From Ruminococcus sp. (GTDB taxonomy: Bacteria > Bacillota > Clostridia > Oscillospirales > Acutalibacteraceae), in contig JAFQDM010000011.1 of NCBI GenBank assembly GCA_017416065.1, forward strand, positions 62,001-126,000: DNA of 64,000 nucleotides, written 5' to 3'. The first letter of the stretch is position 1, and each line of letters opens with the position of its first letter. Positions 19,060-28,369 of this stretch are shown in pieces. The position numbers were made by a program, and so were the translations under genes. The notes below the pieces were generated by a model. That model ran no database searches, was not told the DNA's origin, and worked only from the letters and a program-made list of their open reading frames with translations.

Positions 19060-19794
19060 TTATACATAATGCATTACATTTATAATCAAATTATCCCGTC
19101 GGCTCTTACCCACGTTTTCTCCGATAATAAACTTACCATATCCCCTTACGCTGATAACATCTCCTGTGGAAACACTGTGAGATGGCTTTTTTATCTGGAA
19201 ATAATTGCAAAACACACAGTCATCTGAAATCAGATCAACAGCCTTTGAGCGTGAGCAGTTGATAAGAGAACTTAAGACATTATCTATTCTCATAGATGAT
19301 ACAATAAGTCTGATGTTTTCCGTTGATGAAGAAAGCGTGGTTGTATCTCCAGAGAAAATTGAAACTGTAACACTATCCCGTGCTACTTTATTAAGATCTC
19401 GTTCTATGTGAGGAAACATTTCCTCTCTGACAAAAACAACAGCTTGTGTATCAGAAAGCAGAACGATATCTCCAATACACTCACGTTTTATCCCAAGTCC
19501 CATTAGCGAGCCAAGATAATCTCTGTGAGTAAGAGGTCTGTTACCTTTTGATGAAATTAATACAGGAGTTATTGGGAAATGGGGTGTATTATAATATTGG
19601 TTAACAGACAAAAACACTCTTGATGCCTGCGGGTACCCGCCGAAGAATGTGTAATCCATTCCCCTGTTTTTAAGATAAGAGCTGACGTGTGCTGCCTCTA
19701 TTTCATTCAGGAAACCTAAAAAGCTGTCAGAACCATACTCAGCATTAAGGATGACATCCTCAACTCTTGAAAATAAAAGCTGTAATTCAGTCAC
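19060..19794 (-). CDS. ylmH: YlmH family S4-domain RNA-binding protein
   Basis: YlmH-type proteins bind RNA and stalled ribosome complexes; in B. subtilis YlmH is tied to ribosome rescue, and the gene sits in the division cluster. The 244-aa protein has the N-terminal YlmH domain (FFGGYPQASRVFL, THRDYLGSLMGLGIKRECIGDI) and a C-terminal S4 domain from about 165 (VLSSLINCSRSKAVDLI, VSTGDVISVRGYGKF). The start is GTG, three bases after the sepF stop codon. No clear ribosome binding site is seen, so coupling to sepF is likely. Confidence 0.9.
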   Translation of the reverse strand: MTELQLLFSRVEDVILNAEYGSDSFLGFLNEIEAAHVSSYLKNRGMDYTFFGGYPQASRVFLSVNQYYNTPHFPITPVLISSKGNRPLTHRDYLGSLMGLGIKRECIGDIVLLSDTQAVVFVREEMFPHIERDLNKVARDSVTVSIFSGDTTTLSSSTENIRLIVSSMRIDNVLSSLINCSRSKAVDLISDDCVFCNYFQIKKPSHSVSTGDVISVRGYGKFIIGENVGKSRRDNLIINVMHYV

Positions 19795-19796
19795 TA

Positions 19797-20249
19797 TCAG
19801 AAATAAACGCCGCTGTTTTCCAGTTCATCAAGGAGATCGTCGCCGGTAAGGTCAACATGATTGGGGATAATGATGAAAGTGCTGGATGCAACCTTCTTGA
19901 TCTTGCCGTTGTTAGCATAAGCAACGCCTGAAAGAAAATCAATGATTCTTCTGGACATATCTTTATTTGTATTTTCAAGATTAAGAACAACAGTGTGAGT
20001 TTTGATAAGCTCGTCAGCAATGGCACGTGTTTCTTCCCCAAAACGCTCGGGCTTAAAGAGTGCAACTGCAAGCTTTGCTGTAGCACTGATGTTTACTACT
20101 TTGCTTTTTTTGGATGCATTATCTCTGATCGTTACGTCCTCGTCAAAATTATCTTCGTTGTCTGCATCACCGTAACCGTATTCATCATACTGATACTCAT
20201 CATCGGGTGCATCCCACATACGCTTGAACTTGTCAACAAATCCTGCCAT
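19797..20249 (-). CDS. sepF: Cell division protein SepF
   Basis: SepF links the FtsZ ring to the membrane. The N-terminal amphipathic helix (MAGFVDKFKRMWDAP) is the membrane anchor. An acidic linker rich in Asp and Tyr follows, then the conserved beta-core (about 60-150) with KLAVALFKPERFGEE, and DFLSGVAYANNGKIKKV. The ATG at 20249 has GGAGG upstream; an earlier in-frame ATG has none. Length is 150 aa. It sits between yggS and ylmH as in most Firmicutes. Confidence 0.95.
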   Translation of the reverse strand: MAGFVDKFKRMWDAPDDEYQYDEYGYGDADNEDNFDEDVTIRDNASKKSKVVNISATAKLAVALFKPERFGEETRAIADELIKTHTVVLNLENTNKDMSRRIIDFLSGVAYANNGKIKKVASSTFIIIPNHVDLTGDDLLDELENSGVYF

Positions 20250-20271
20250 AATAAAACCTCCGTAAATATAA

Positions 20272-20985
20272 TTAATTATAATTTCTTTCACCAAATAACG
20301 AAGAGCCTATCCTTACCATATTTGCGCCTTCAAGAATAGCTTCGTAATAGTCTGAGGACATACCCATAGAAAGGACGTCCATTCTAATATTATCTATCTT
20401 TTTATCCGATATGTCAATAAACAGATTACGCATATTTTGAAAATATCCGCAAATTTTCTGTTTATTTTCACAAATCGGAGGAATTGCCATCAATCCTTTG
20501 ACTGAAATTCCATCAAGATTATTGATTTGAAGGAGAAGATCCTCCAAATGCTCGGGAAAAACTCCGGATTTATTTTCTTCTCTTCCGATATTAACCTCGA
20601 CAAGAATGTCAGTAACGATTCCCTGCTTAATACTGTGCTTTGATATTTCATTTGCAAGCTTGAATGAATCAACGGACTGAATCATACTTACTTTGCCGAT
20701 GATCTGCTTGACCTTATTTGTTTGCAGATGACCGATAAAATGAAGCTCAGCGTTTTCGAGGTCATAAGATTCATATTTGGAAAGAAGCTCCTGAACCTTA
20801 TTCTCACCAATATACTTAAGGCCTTGAGATATTGCATAATTTATAAATTCGGGTGCAACCGTTTTGGTTGCCGCAAGAAAAGTAATATCCTCGGGCTTTC
20901 TGCCGGACTTAGCAGCTGCTTGTGCAATTCGTTCTGATATAACCTCGAAATTATACTTAATGTCATTCAATTGTTTTTCCATCAT
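20272..20985 (-). CDS. yggS: YggS family PLP-binding homeostasis protein
   Basis: YggS/PLPBP proteins bind PLP without known catalysis and keep the PLP pool balanced. The fold is the alanine-racemase N-terminal barrel. The PLP lysine is in LAATKTV (K41 from the chosen start). HFIGHLQTNKVK, LVEVNIGREENKSG, and the C-terminal LSMGMSSDYYEAI are family hallmarks. The start is placed at the ATG pair near 20985, downstream of AAAGGGTG. The start overlaps the end of the HlyD-like gene by about 20 bases. Confidence 0.94.
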   Translation of the reverse strand: MMEKQLNDIKYNFEVISERIAQAAAKSGRKPEDITFLAATKTVAPEFINYAISQGLKYIGENKVQELLSKYESYDLENAELHFIGHLQTNKVKQIIGKVSMIQSVDSFKLANEISKHSIKQGIVTDILVEVNIGREENKSGVFPEHLEDLLLQINNLDGISVKGLMAIPPICENKQKICGYFQNMRNLFIDISDKKIDNIRMDVLSMGMSSDYYEAILEGANMVRIGSSLFGERNYN

Positions 20986-22261
20986 AGAGATTTTCACCCT
21001 TTATAACTACTTCTTCGTTGAGTTTTAAGGTTTCATCGCTCAGGAGCACACCATCCTCGGGGGATTCGTCTATTATAACAAAATCGTTTCCTGCATAAAG
21101 AATGGAGACCTCTTTAAACTCAAGTTTATTTCCAAATTTCACATAAACGCCCTGAACCTTTTTCTTATTGTTGCCTGAAGAATCAGGGGTGTCCAATTCA
21201 ATAAAATCATCATGGAGGGCACTTTTGCTTACACGTAGTCCTGAATGAGTATTTACTGTTATCTGAGCAGTTTCTATGCGCAGATGGCTTATGGGAGTGT
21301 TCATATAATTACATCTGAAAACAGCCACAGCATCAGATTGACGTGATTCCTGATTTAACGCTACTAAAGTGGCGGGAATGTTCTTGCACGTTGTGTTGGC
21401 AAATGTGATGGAAGATGATGTATTAGCGTGAGAGAGCGTGAGTGCCTGGTCTGCATCAAGCTTGCAGACAACATACCAGTTGAGTCCGCTTACAATTTTG
21501 CCGATTGTATCTTCACTTACCTTTTTAGGCTTAATATCCAAGGTGAAATCATCAACCGTCAACTCTGATATTTTATCATAATCGTAGCAATTTTCGTATC
21601 CGTCTGCAGAAGCAACAAAGTAACCTCCTGCACCGGGGGTTATGATGTCCGTATACATATTACCGGACTGTTTGTACTTAGAGGCTTCTGCCTTGAGCGC
21701 TTCTATCTGAGAATCAAAATCAGTAACCTTACCCGTAATTATCTGCCTTTGATTTACAGAATAAACAAGGTCATCGGCACATTTGGAGATTTCAGAAGTT
21801 GAATTACTGTTGACAGCAGAAATAATATTATTGATATTAAGTTCAATGAGCTTGTCTACTGCAGAATAGTCCGTCTTTACATCTGTATATGAAGTGTTGA
21901 GTGATTCCAAAGTTGAAATCTGTTTGTTGATTTCAGTTAATCTGTTGTAATTGAGTGCATCGGTTTCGTTTGCAAACACATACGCTACCTGTGAGCCCGC
22001 ACCAACGATATCTCCGTCGTCGGCTGTATAGTATAGCACCTTGCTTCCGCTGTATTCCAGAAGCTGCTCGTTACGAACAACGATACAGTCTGCATTGATA
22101 ACCTCATTGTATGTATATCTGTTTGCCACTTCCACATCAACATTTTCACCTGACGTGATATTCAAATCGATAAAGGCAAAAACAAAAACACCTAATACAA
22201 TTATAAGAAGTATTGCAAGAAATGCTTTTTTATATTTTTTAAAAATTTCAAGAATTCTCAA
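20963..22261 (-). CDS. HlyD-like membrane-anchored adaptor protein
   Basis: This 432-aa protein resembles HlyD / membrane-fusion adaptors. A short cytosolic start is followed by one membrane helix (about 13-32). Next come a lipoyl-like half-motif with DGDIVGAGSQVAYV, a coiled-coil segment (about 105-195, LTEINKQISTLESLN and following), and a beta-barrel part. In organisms with one membrane such adaptors work with exporters or have structural roles. No transporter is next to it; its neighbours are miaA and the division cluster yggS-sepF-ylmH-divIVA. The start is TTG, overlapping the miaA end, with AAAGGAT upstream. The function is unknown. Confidence 0.75.
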   Translation of the reverse strand: MRILEIFKKYKKAFLAILLIIVLGVFVFAFIDLNITSGENVDVEVANRYTYNEVINADCIVVRNEQLLEYSGSKVLYYTADDGDIVGAGSQVAYVFANETDALNYNRLTEINKQISTLESLNTSYTDVKTDYSAVDKLIELNINNIISAVNSNSTSEISKCADDLVYSVNQRQIITGKVTDFDSQIEALKAEASKYKQSGNMYTDIITPGAGGYFVASADGYENCYDYDKISELTVDDFTLDIKPKKVSEDTIGKIVSGLNWYVVCKLDADQALTLSHANTSSSITFANTTCKNIPATLVALNQESRQSDAVAVFRCNYMNTPISHLRIETAQITVNTHSGLRVSKSALHDDFIELDTPDSSGNNKKKVQGVYVKFGNKLEFKEVSILYAGNDFVIIDESPEDGVLLSDETLKLNEEVVIKGENLYDGKTIE

Positions 22262-23213
22262 TTAAATCAAATCCTTTTGTTTTTACTAATGACAACACAT
22301 CCGAAAAGAGTGCCTGAGAATCATTATAATCGTCAACATAAAACCAATGAATATTTTTGTCGCGATTAAACCAGGTGAGCTGACGTTTTGCGTATCTTCT
22401 GGTTGACTGTTTCAAAAGCTCAATACATTCATTGAGACTTTTTATTCCGTCAAAATAAGGTTTCAATTCCTTATAACCTATAGCTTGCTTAGCTGTGTTG
22501 CCGTAGGCGGAACTAAAAAAAGCTTCTGCTTCTTTCAAAAGTCCCTGCTCAAGCATAATATCTACTCTTTGATTTATCCGATTATAGAGCAGATCTCTGT
22601 TTCTGAATTTAATGCCAATTTTTAAGGAGTCAAAAACAGATGGTTTCTCTTTTGATTTAAGATTCTGTTCTGAAAGTGTAACGCCGGTTGTGTAATAAAC
22701 TTCCATAGCACGGAGAATTCGCTTGGGATTCCTCTCAGCAGAAAGCTTTTGAGCGCTTTCGGGATCAAATTCAGACAGTTTATTTATCATAAAATTAAGC
22801 CCGTTTTCTTCAAGCTCGGTTTTGAGCTTTACTCTGAGTTTAAGGTCTGTTTCTCCCTCGCAGAATTTTATGCCGTCAAGAAGACTGTCAACATAAAGTC
22901 CCGTGCCGCCTACGAGGATAGGTATCTTACCTTTATTTGAAATTGCTTGGGCTGATGACAAAGCATCATTGACATAACGGGATACGCTGTAGGATTCTCC
23001 GGGTTCAACATAATCCATAAGATGATGGATTACACCCTTGCGCTCATCTGCGCTTGGCTTGGCGGTTGCAATGTCCATATACTTATATATCTGCATGGAG
23101 TCCGCAGAGATAACCTCTGTATTAAGTGCCAAGGCTAATTCAACGGAAAGTGAGGTTTTACCAGAAGCAGTGGGCCCCACTATGCTGATTATCTTAATTT
23201 TATTGTTTGACAA
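22248..23213 (-). CDS. miaA: tRNA dimethylallyltransferase
   Basis: MiaA adds a dimethylallyl group to A37 of tRNAs that read codons starting with U. The P-loop is GPTASGKT (13-20). Other signatures are ISADSMQIYKYMDIATAKP, HHLMDYVEPGESYSV, and LVGGTGLYV. The C-terminal KQLTWFNRD segment is present. Length is 321 aa. The start is TTG, a few bases after the mutL stop, with AGGG upstream. MiaB, which acts on the MiaA product, is encoded in the same run of genes. Confidence 0.95.
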   Translation of the reverse strand: MSNNKIKIISIVGPTASGKTSLSVELALALNTEVISADSMQIYKYMDIATAKPSADERKGVIHHLMDYVEPGESYSVSRYVNDALSSAQAISNKGKIPILVGGTGLYVDSLLDGIKFCEGETDLKLRVKLKTELEENGLNFMINKLSEFDPESAQKLSAERNPKRILRAMEVYYTTGVTLSEQNLKSKEKPSVFDSLKIGIKFRNRDLLYNRINQRVDIMLEQGLLKEAEAFFSSAYGNTAKQAIGYKELKPYFDGIKSLNECIELLKQSTRRYAKRQLTWFNRDKNIHWFYVDDYNDSQALFSDVLSLVKTKGFDLIENS

Positions 23214-23217
23214 ATAA

Positions 23218-25269
23218 TCACGCCCTGCCGAATTGTTTTTCTATTTCTGACTTTTTAAGTACAATGCACACAGGGCGACCGTGAGGACAATATCTGAGGG
23301 TATCATCCAAAAGCATCTTCTTTGCTAAGTCAACAAGCTCCTCTTTGGTGCTTTTGTTTCCGGCTTTGATTGCAGCTCTGCAAGCAATGTTATGGAATAT
23401 CCAATCCATTTTTTCACTGCGTATATCTCGTTTGTTCTGTGAGATATGGTCTGCCATCTCGATAATGGTATCGGTAATGTCCTCTCCTTCAAGGTACTGA
23501 GGTGCACTTCTGACAAGTAATGTGGGCATACCGAAATCTTCCACGTCAAAGCCACATTCGTAAAACAGCTCAAGGCTGTCCACTACATTTGTGTAAACAG
23601 TTTTATCAAGCACTACAGTTAAGGGGGTTAGAAGCATTTGACTGTAGTTCACAGCTTCTGCCTTAAGCTTTTCATAGATCATACGCTCATGCAATGCATG
23701 TTTATCTATAAGAATCAATTCTTTATTCACTTCAATAATTATATAGGTGCGGAATGCTTCTCCTATATATGTAAACTGCGGCTCTGAGTCTATGTTTACA
23801 AGGGTGAGCTTTTCTATTGAGGGGTCTTGTGTTTGAGTTACAGCATCCGAATTATCCGAAGGGATTGAATCATTATCTATATCGGAGTTATCGGATGGAA
23901 TGGATTCACCTGAAGCTTTCACCTCGGATTCAGAAATGATCTTAGCTTGTACGAGATCTGAATTGTGTTTAACTGAAAGCTTCTCTTCGATTTCCTCGTC
24001 TGTTGTTTTGATGATATCAAGTGCAGCAAAAACATCATCTATTTTTCTGCTGTCAGCAACTGAGGATTTTCTGTTAAAAATAGGAGTAATTTTGTTGCGC
24101 TTATCGGTTGCGTCAGAAAAATCAACTTTAGGTTCTGACTTGATATATTCTGTTTTTTCTACATTAAGAGTTTGCGGCATATCGTTCTTTTTTACATCCC
24201 GTGCACGCAAATCAAATTGTTCGAAAGGATTTAAATTCTGCTTGGTTGCAGGTGAACTGAGCAGTGCTTCTTTGCGCTTATCTCCTTTTATCAAAGCGGA
24301 TTTAACAGCATGATATACAGCATTGAACAAAGGACGTTCATTTATAAAACGCACTTCGATCTTTGCAGGATGAACGTTAACATCCACAGCGTTAAAAGCC
24401 ATTGAAACGTTAAGCACGCAAGACAGAAACTTACCAACCATAACGGAGCCTTTTCCCGCTTCGTCAACAGCCGCGCTTGCTGTTCTGCTTTTAACGAATC
24501 TGTTGTTAACAAAAAATGTCTGCATATTTCTGTTGGGACGTGCACCCTCAGGACGGGAAATGAATCCTTCTACCCTGATTCCGTCCAACTCATAATCAAC
24601 ATCTATCAGAGAATTTGTAAAATCCCTGCCGTAAACTGAATAGATTGCAGAGCGAAGTTTGCCGTCACCTGCTGTTTTGAGTGTTTGCTTGGAATCACGA
24701 ATAAAAGTAAAGGATACCTCTGGATGAGATAAAGCGATTCTGTCCATTACAAGTGAAACAGCATTACCCTCTGCTACGTCCTTTTTTAGGAATTTTTGGC
24801 GTGCAGGAATGTTATAAAAAAGATCCCTGACAATAATGGTTGTGCCTGTGGGGCAACCGGCGTCAGAAAATGATACTTCTTCCCCGCCGTGGATTATATA
24901 GTTTGTGCCTAAGTCTTCGCAATCTGCACAAGTAAGAAGTTCGACTTTTGCTACTGCAGAAACAGAAGCAAGTGCTTCGCCTCTGAATCCGAGAGTGCTG
25001 ATAGACTCAAGGTCGTTTTCGTTTAAAACTTTACTTGTTGCATGACGCAGAAAAGCATTTTTTATATCATCACGCATTATGCCGTGACCATTGTCGGTGA
25101 CACGCATAAAGGTAGTTCCGCCGTTTTTTATTTCAACGGTAATTGCAGTAGCCCCTGCATCAATTGAGTTTTCTACAAGCTCTTTTATTACAGAGGAAGG
25201 TCTTTCAACCACCTCTCCTGCAGCAATCAGCTCAGCTACGTGCTTGTTGAGCACATTGATTCTACCCAA
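23218..25269 (-). CDS. mutL: DNA mismatch repair protein MutL
   Basis: MutL links mismatch recognition by MutS to strand removal. The N-terminal GHKL ATPase has ELVENSIDAG and TDNGHGI, then GFRGEALASV. A poorly conserved linker (about 340-500) holds a small repeated peptide, ESIPSDNSD and DSIPSDNSD. The C-terminal domain carries the endonuclease motif DKHALHERMIYE, matching DxHAxxExxxxE, and the CPHGRP motif, so it should nick DNA itself, as in organisms without MutH. Length is 683 aa. The start is TTG with a full AAGGAGGTGAT upstream. It directly follows mutS. Confidence 0.96.
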   Translation of the reverse strand: MGRINVLNKHVAELIAAGEVVERPSSVIKELVENSIDAGATAITVEIKNGGTTFMRVTDNGHGIMRDDIKNAFLRHATSKVLNENDLESISTLGFRGEALASVSAVAKVELLTCADCEDLGTNYIIHGGEEVSFSDAGCPTGTTIIVRDLFYNIPARQKFLKKDVAEGNAVSLVMDRIALSHPEVSFTFIRDSKQTLKTAGDGKLRSAIYSVYGRDFTNSLIDVDYELDGIRVEGFISRPEGARPNRNMQTFFVNNRFVKSRTASAAVDEAGKGSVMVGKFLSCVLNVSMAFNAVDVNVHPAKIEVRFINERPLFNAVYHAVKSALIKGDKRKEALLSSPATKQNLNPFEQFDLRARDVKKNDMPQTLNVEKTEYIKSEPKVDFSDATDKRNKITPIFNRKSSVADSRKIDDVFAALDIIKTTDEEIEEKLSVKHNSDLVQAKIISESEVKASGESIPSDNSDIDNDSIPSDNSDAVTQTQDPSIEKLTLVNIDSEPQFTYIGEAFRTYIIIEVNKELILIDKHALHERMIYEKLKAEAVNYSQMLLTPLTVVLDKTVYTNVVDSLELFYECGFDVEDFGMPTLLVRSAPQYLEGEDITDTIIEMADHISQNKRDIRSEKMDWIFHNIACRAAIKAGNKSTKEELVDLAKKMLLDDTLRYCPHGRPVCIVLKKSEIEKQFGRA

Positions 25270-25294
25270 ATCGTATCACCTCCTTAGTATAAGA

Positions 25295-27901
25295 TCAAAG
25301 TAATTTTTTTAATTCATATAGTAGATTAATTGCTTCTATGGGTGTTAAAGTGTCAATATCTGTAGATCGCAATTTCTCAGCAACAGCAGAGTCACCTGCC
25401 GGCATTAATGATAACTGCAAGTCTTCAGAATCTGAATCAGATATATCTCTGAACGAATCACGAACTTTGCCGTCATCGGAAGCGGTAAGCTCTTTGAGGA
25501 TCTGCTTAGCTCTTGAGATTATCCAATCCGGAACCCCGGCAAGCTTTGCAACCTCGATACCGTAGCTGTCGTCTGCACCTCCGGGGATGATTCTCCTGAG
25601 GAAGGTTATGTCATCACCGCGTTTTTTTACGGCGATATTGTAGTTTTTGACTCCGTCAATGAGTTCCTCAAGAACCGTTAGCTCATGGTAATGTGTAGCA
25701 AAAAGGGATTTTGCTCCCAATTTCTTTTTATCAGCAACAAACTCAAGCACAGCTCTTGCTATGCTCATTCCATCATAGGTTGATGTTCCTCGGCCGATCT
25801 CATCAAACACAAGCAGGCTTTTGGATGTGGCGGATTTAACGATGCTTGCAACCTCACTCATTTCAACCATAAATGTGGACTGACCTGATGCCAGGTCGTC
25901 AGATGCACCAACACGGGTAAAAACTGCATCTACAATACCGATGTGAGCACTGTCACAAGGTACAAAGCTGCCTATCTGAGCCATAATTACAATAAGTGCT
26001 GTCTGACGCATATAGGTGGATTTACCTGCCATATTGGGGCCTGTAATTATAGCTACACGGTTTTCTGCATTATTAAGAAAAACATCGTTAGAAACAAACC
26101 TTGAGCCGTCAAGCAAGCTTTCAACAACAGGGTGCCTTGAGGCTTTAAGGTCAATGGTGTTTGAAAGATCCACCTCAGGACGAACGTATCTGTTGTCAGA
26201 AGCGACCATAGCCAACGAGCAAAGCACGTCAAGCTGAGATATTGCATCAGAGGTTGCTTCTATTCTGGGAAGATTGCTTGCTACCTTTGTTCTGATTGCA
26301 GAGAAGATCTCGTATTCAAGTGCAGTAGTTTTATCTTTGGCACCAAGTATCCTGCCCTCAAGCTCTTTTAGCTCCTGAGTTATGTAACGTTCGCAATTGG
26401 TTAGTGTCTGCTTGCGTATGTATGAATCAGGAACAAGATTTTTGTAGGAATTGGTTACCTCTATGTAATAACCGAACACACGGTTATATCCGACTTTAAG
26501 CTTTGGAATACCTGTGGCTTCCCTTTGAGAAGCCTCGATCTCAGCCAGTAATGATGTGGAATCCGTCATATCCCCTGAGATATGATCCAATTCATCACTG
26601 TAGCCCTTGCGTATCATACCGCCTTCACGCACGGTAAAGGGCGGATCATCCACAATAGCACTATCTATGAGGGTGTGTATATCCTCTAAAGTATCAAGGC
26701 AGGTATATAGATCCTTAAGATACGGAGAGGTACAGTCGCTGAGCAAGTTCTTGATCTCCGGCAGATTAACCGTAGCACTGCAAAGCGAACGCAGCTCCCT
26801 TGCGTTAGCAGAACCGTAAACTATCTTTGTCATAATTCGTTGAATATCAAGTATACCTGAAAGCATAGCGGATATTTCAAGACGTTTGACGGTATTATCA
26901 ACAAGTTCTGCAACAGCAGATTGCCTTCTGATGATCGTAGCAACATTCAAAAGCGGATTTTCGATCCACGAGCGAAGAAGACGTTTTCCCATTGAGGTTT
27001 TGGTATTGTCAAGAACCCAAAGAAGAGAACCTCGCTTTTCTTTGGTGATCATAGTTTGTGTAAGTTCAAGATTGCGCCGCGTATTAAAATCAAGGCGCAT
27101 AAACTGATTGTCTTGATAAAGCTCAACGTTCCTGATTCGCTCAAGTCCCGTCATCTGAGTCTTTTCCAGATATTTAATCAGAACTCCTAATGCGCAAGTA
27201 AGTTCATTCTGAGCTTTGATAGCGTCGCATTGATCCTTAGGAAATTGTCTGCGCAGGATATCAAGGCAATCAAGATAAGAAAACTCATTCTCATCAGGTT
27301 GCTCAACACTGCAGATGAGTCTTTCTTTTATAAAATTTAAAACAGATGATTGCTTTGTGGAAAATCCGCCAAGTATGATTTCGTGCGGATTATAGCTTAC
27401 AAGCTGATCTTTGAGGGATTCAACAGAATTGCTTCCTGAGAGTTGTGTAGCATAAAGCTGACCTGTAGAAACATCACAAAAGCAAACACCTATTGATTTA
27501 TTCTGGTGATAAGCGCAACAGATGTAGTTATTTCTGCTTTCATCAAGCATTGATGATTCTACAACTGTACCGGGGGTAATAACTCGTATAACGTCACGTT
27601 TTACGATGCCTTTGGCAGTTGCAGGATCTTCCGTCTGTTCGCAGATAGCAACCTTATATCCCTTTGCAACAAGTCTTGCTATGTAACCCTCGCAACTGTG
27701 AAAGGGCACTCCGCACATAGGTGCTCTCTCTGCTTGTCCGCAGTCGCGTCCTGTCAGAGTCAATTCCAATTCTTTGGATGCAAGCTTGGCATCGTCAAAA
27801 AACATTTCATAGAAATCACCTAATCTGAAGAAAAGGATGCTATCCTTATTATTCTCTTTAATTTCAAGATACTGCTTCATCATAGGAGACAGCTCTGCCA
27901 T
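25295..27901 (-). CDS. mutS: DNA mismatch repair protein MutS
   Basis: MutS recognises mismatches. The mismatch-reading Phe-x-Glu is F30-Y-E32 in GDFYEMFF. The connector, lever and clamp domains follow. The ATPase domain has Walker A GPNMAGKST and FDEIGRGTSTYDG. At 868 aa it is full length. AAGGAAG precedes the ATG. The order ylbF-like, mutS, mutL, miaA forms a DNA-repair and tRNA-modification segment driven from the miaB promoter. Confidence 0.97.
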   Translation of the reverse strand: MAELSPMMKQYLEIKENNKDSILFFRLGDFYEMFFDDAKLASKELELTLTGRDCGQAERAPMCGVPFHSCEGYIARLVAKGYKVAICEQTEDPATAKGIVKRDVIRVITPGTVVESSMLDESRNNYICCAYHQNKSIGVCFCDVSTGQLYATQLSGSNSVESLKDQLVSYNPHEIILGGFSTKQSSVLNFIKERLICSVEQPDENEFSYLDCLDILRRQFPKDQCDAIKAQNELTCALGVLIKYLEKTQMTGLERIRNVELYQDNQFMRLDFNTRRNLELTQTMITKEKRGSLLWVLDNTKTSMGKRLLRSWIENPLLNVATIIRRQSAVAELVDNTVKRLEISAMLSGILDIQRIMTKIVYGSANARELRSLCSATVNLPEIKNLLSDCTSPYLKDLYTCLDTLEDIHTLIDSAIVDDPPFTVREGGMIRKGYSDELDHISGDMTDSTSLLAEIEASQREATGIPKLKVGYNRVFGYYIEVTNSYKNLVPDSYIRKQTLTNCERYITQELKELEGRILGAKDKTTALEYEIFSAIRTKVASNLPRIEATSDAISQLDVLCSLAMVASDNRYVRPEVDLSNTIDLKASRHPVVESLLDGSRFVSNDVFLNNAENRVAIITGPNMAGKSTYMRQTALIVIMAQIGSFVPCDSAHIGIVDAVFTRVGASDDLASGQSTFMVEMSEVASIVKSATSKSLLVFDEIGRGTSTYDGMSIARAVLEFVADKKKLGAKSLFATHYHELTVLEELIDGVKNYNIAVKKRGDDITFLRRIIPGGADDSYGIEVAKLAGVPDWIISRAKQILKELTASDDGKVRDSFRDISDSDSEDLQLSLMPAGDSAVAEKLRSTDIDTLTPIEAINLLYELKKLL

Positions 27902-27937
27902 GGGTTACACTTCCTTGCTGAAAAAACTAAAAACTAA

Positions 27938-28339
27938 TTAGTGGCATCCTCCGCAGGTTGAGCAGGAGCCTGTGCATGCGTGATAATCTGTTGTGTTGGG
28001 GTCTTCGCCGTTTGCGCTGTTGCTTACAATGGCAAACACTCTGTTCATTACAGCATCAAAAGCTGTCTTTGATTCGTTGAGCTTAATCATAGAGGGGTTA
28101 ACCATAATGTCTGCATAGAGTGTGCGCATTTTGGTGTTGATCTCTTTGATTGCTTCTTCATCACGCTCAGCAGCAGTGAGCTTTTCGTTGAGCTGAAGCT
28201 TATGAAGATTAAATTCGCCGATAAGAGCCTGAAGTGCCTCGTCTGCTTCAACAGCTTTGTTAGCTTCCATCATAGCAACGTAGGATTCTTCCTGCTGAAT
28301 TTTTCTGCCAAGTTCTCTTGAAAGTTCGATAATATCCAT
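27938..28339 (-). CDS. YlbF/YmcA family protein
   Basis: A 133-aa helical protein of the YlbF/YmcA (Com_YlbF) family. In B. subtilis, YlbF, YmcA and YaaT form a complex that affects RNase Y activity, biofilm formation and sporulation. The family core (about 1-105) is ELSRELGRKIQQEESYVAM and ALQALIGEFNLHKLQLNEK. An extra C-terminal tail carries four Cys in HACTGSCSTCGGCH, a possible metal or Fe-S site. In B. subtilis the YmcA-YlbF-YaaT complex is reported to bind Fe-S clusters. AAAGGAG precedes the ATG. It lies between miaB and mutS. Confidence 0.88.
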   Translation of the reverse strand: MDIIELSRELGRKIQQEESYVAMMEANKAVEADEALQALIGEFNLHKLQLNEKLTAAERDEEAIKEINTKMRTLYADIMVNPSMIKLNESKTAFDAVMNRVFAIVSNSANGEDPNTTDYHACTGSCSTCGGCH

Positions 28340-28369
28340 TTTTATTTCTCCTTTAGAATTAATTGTTAG

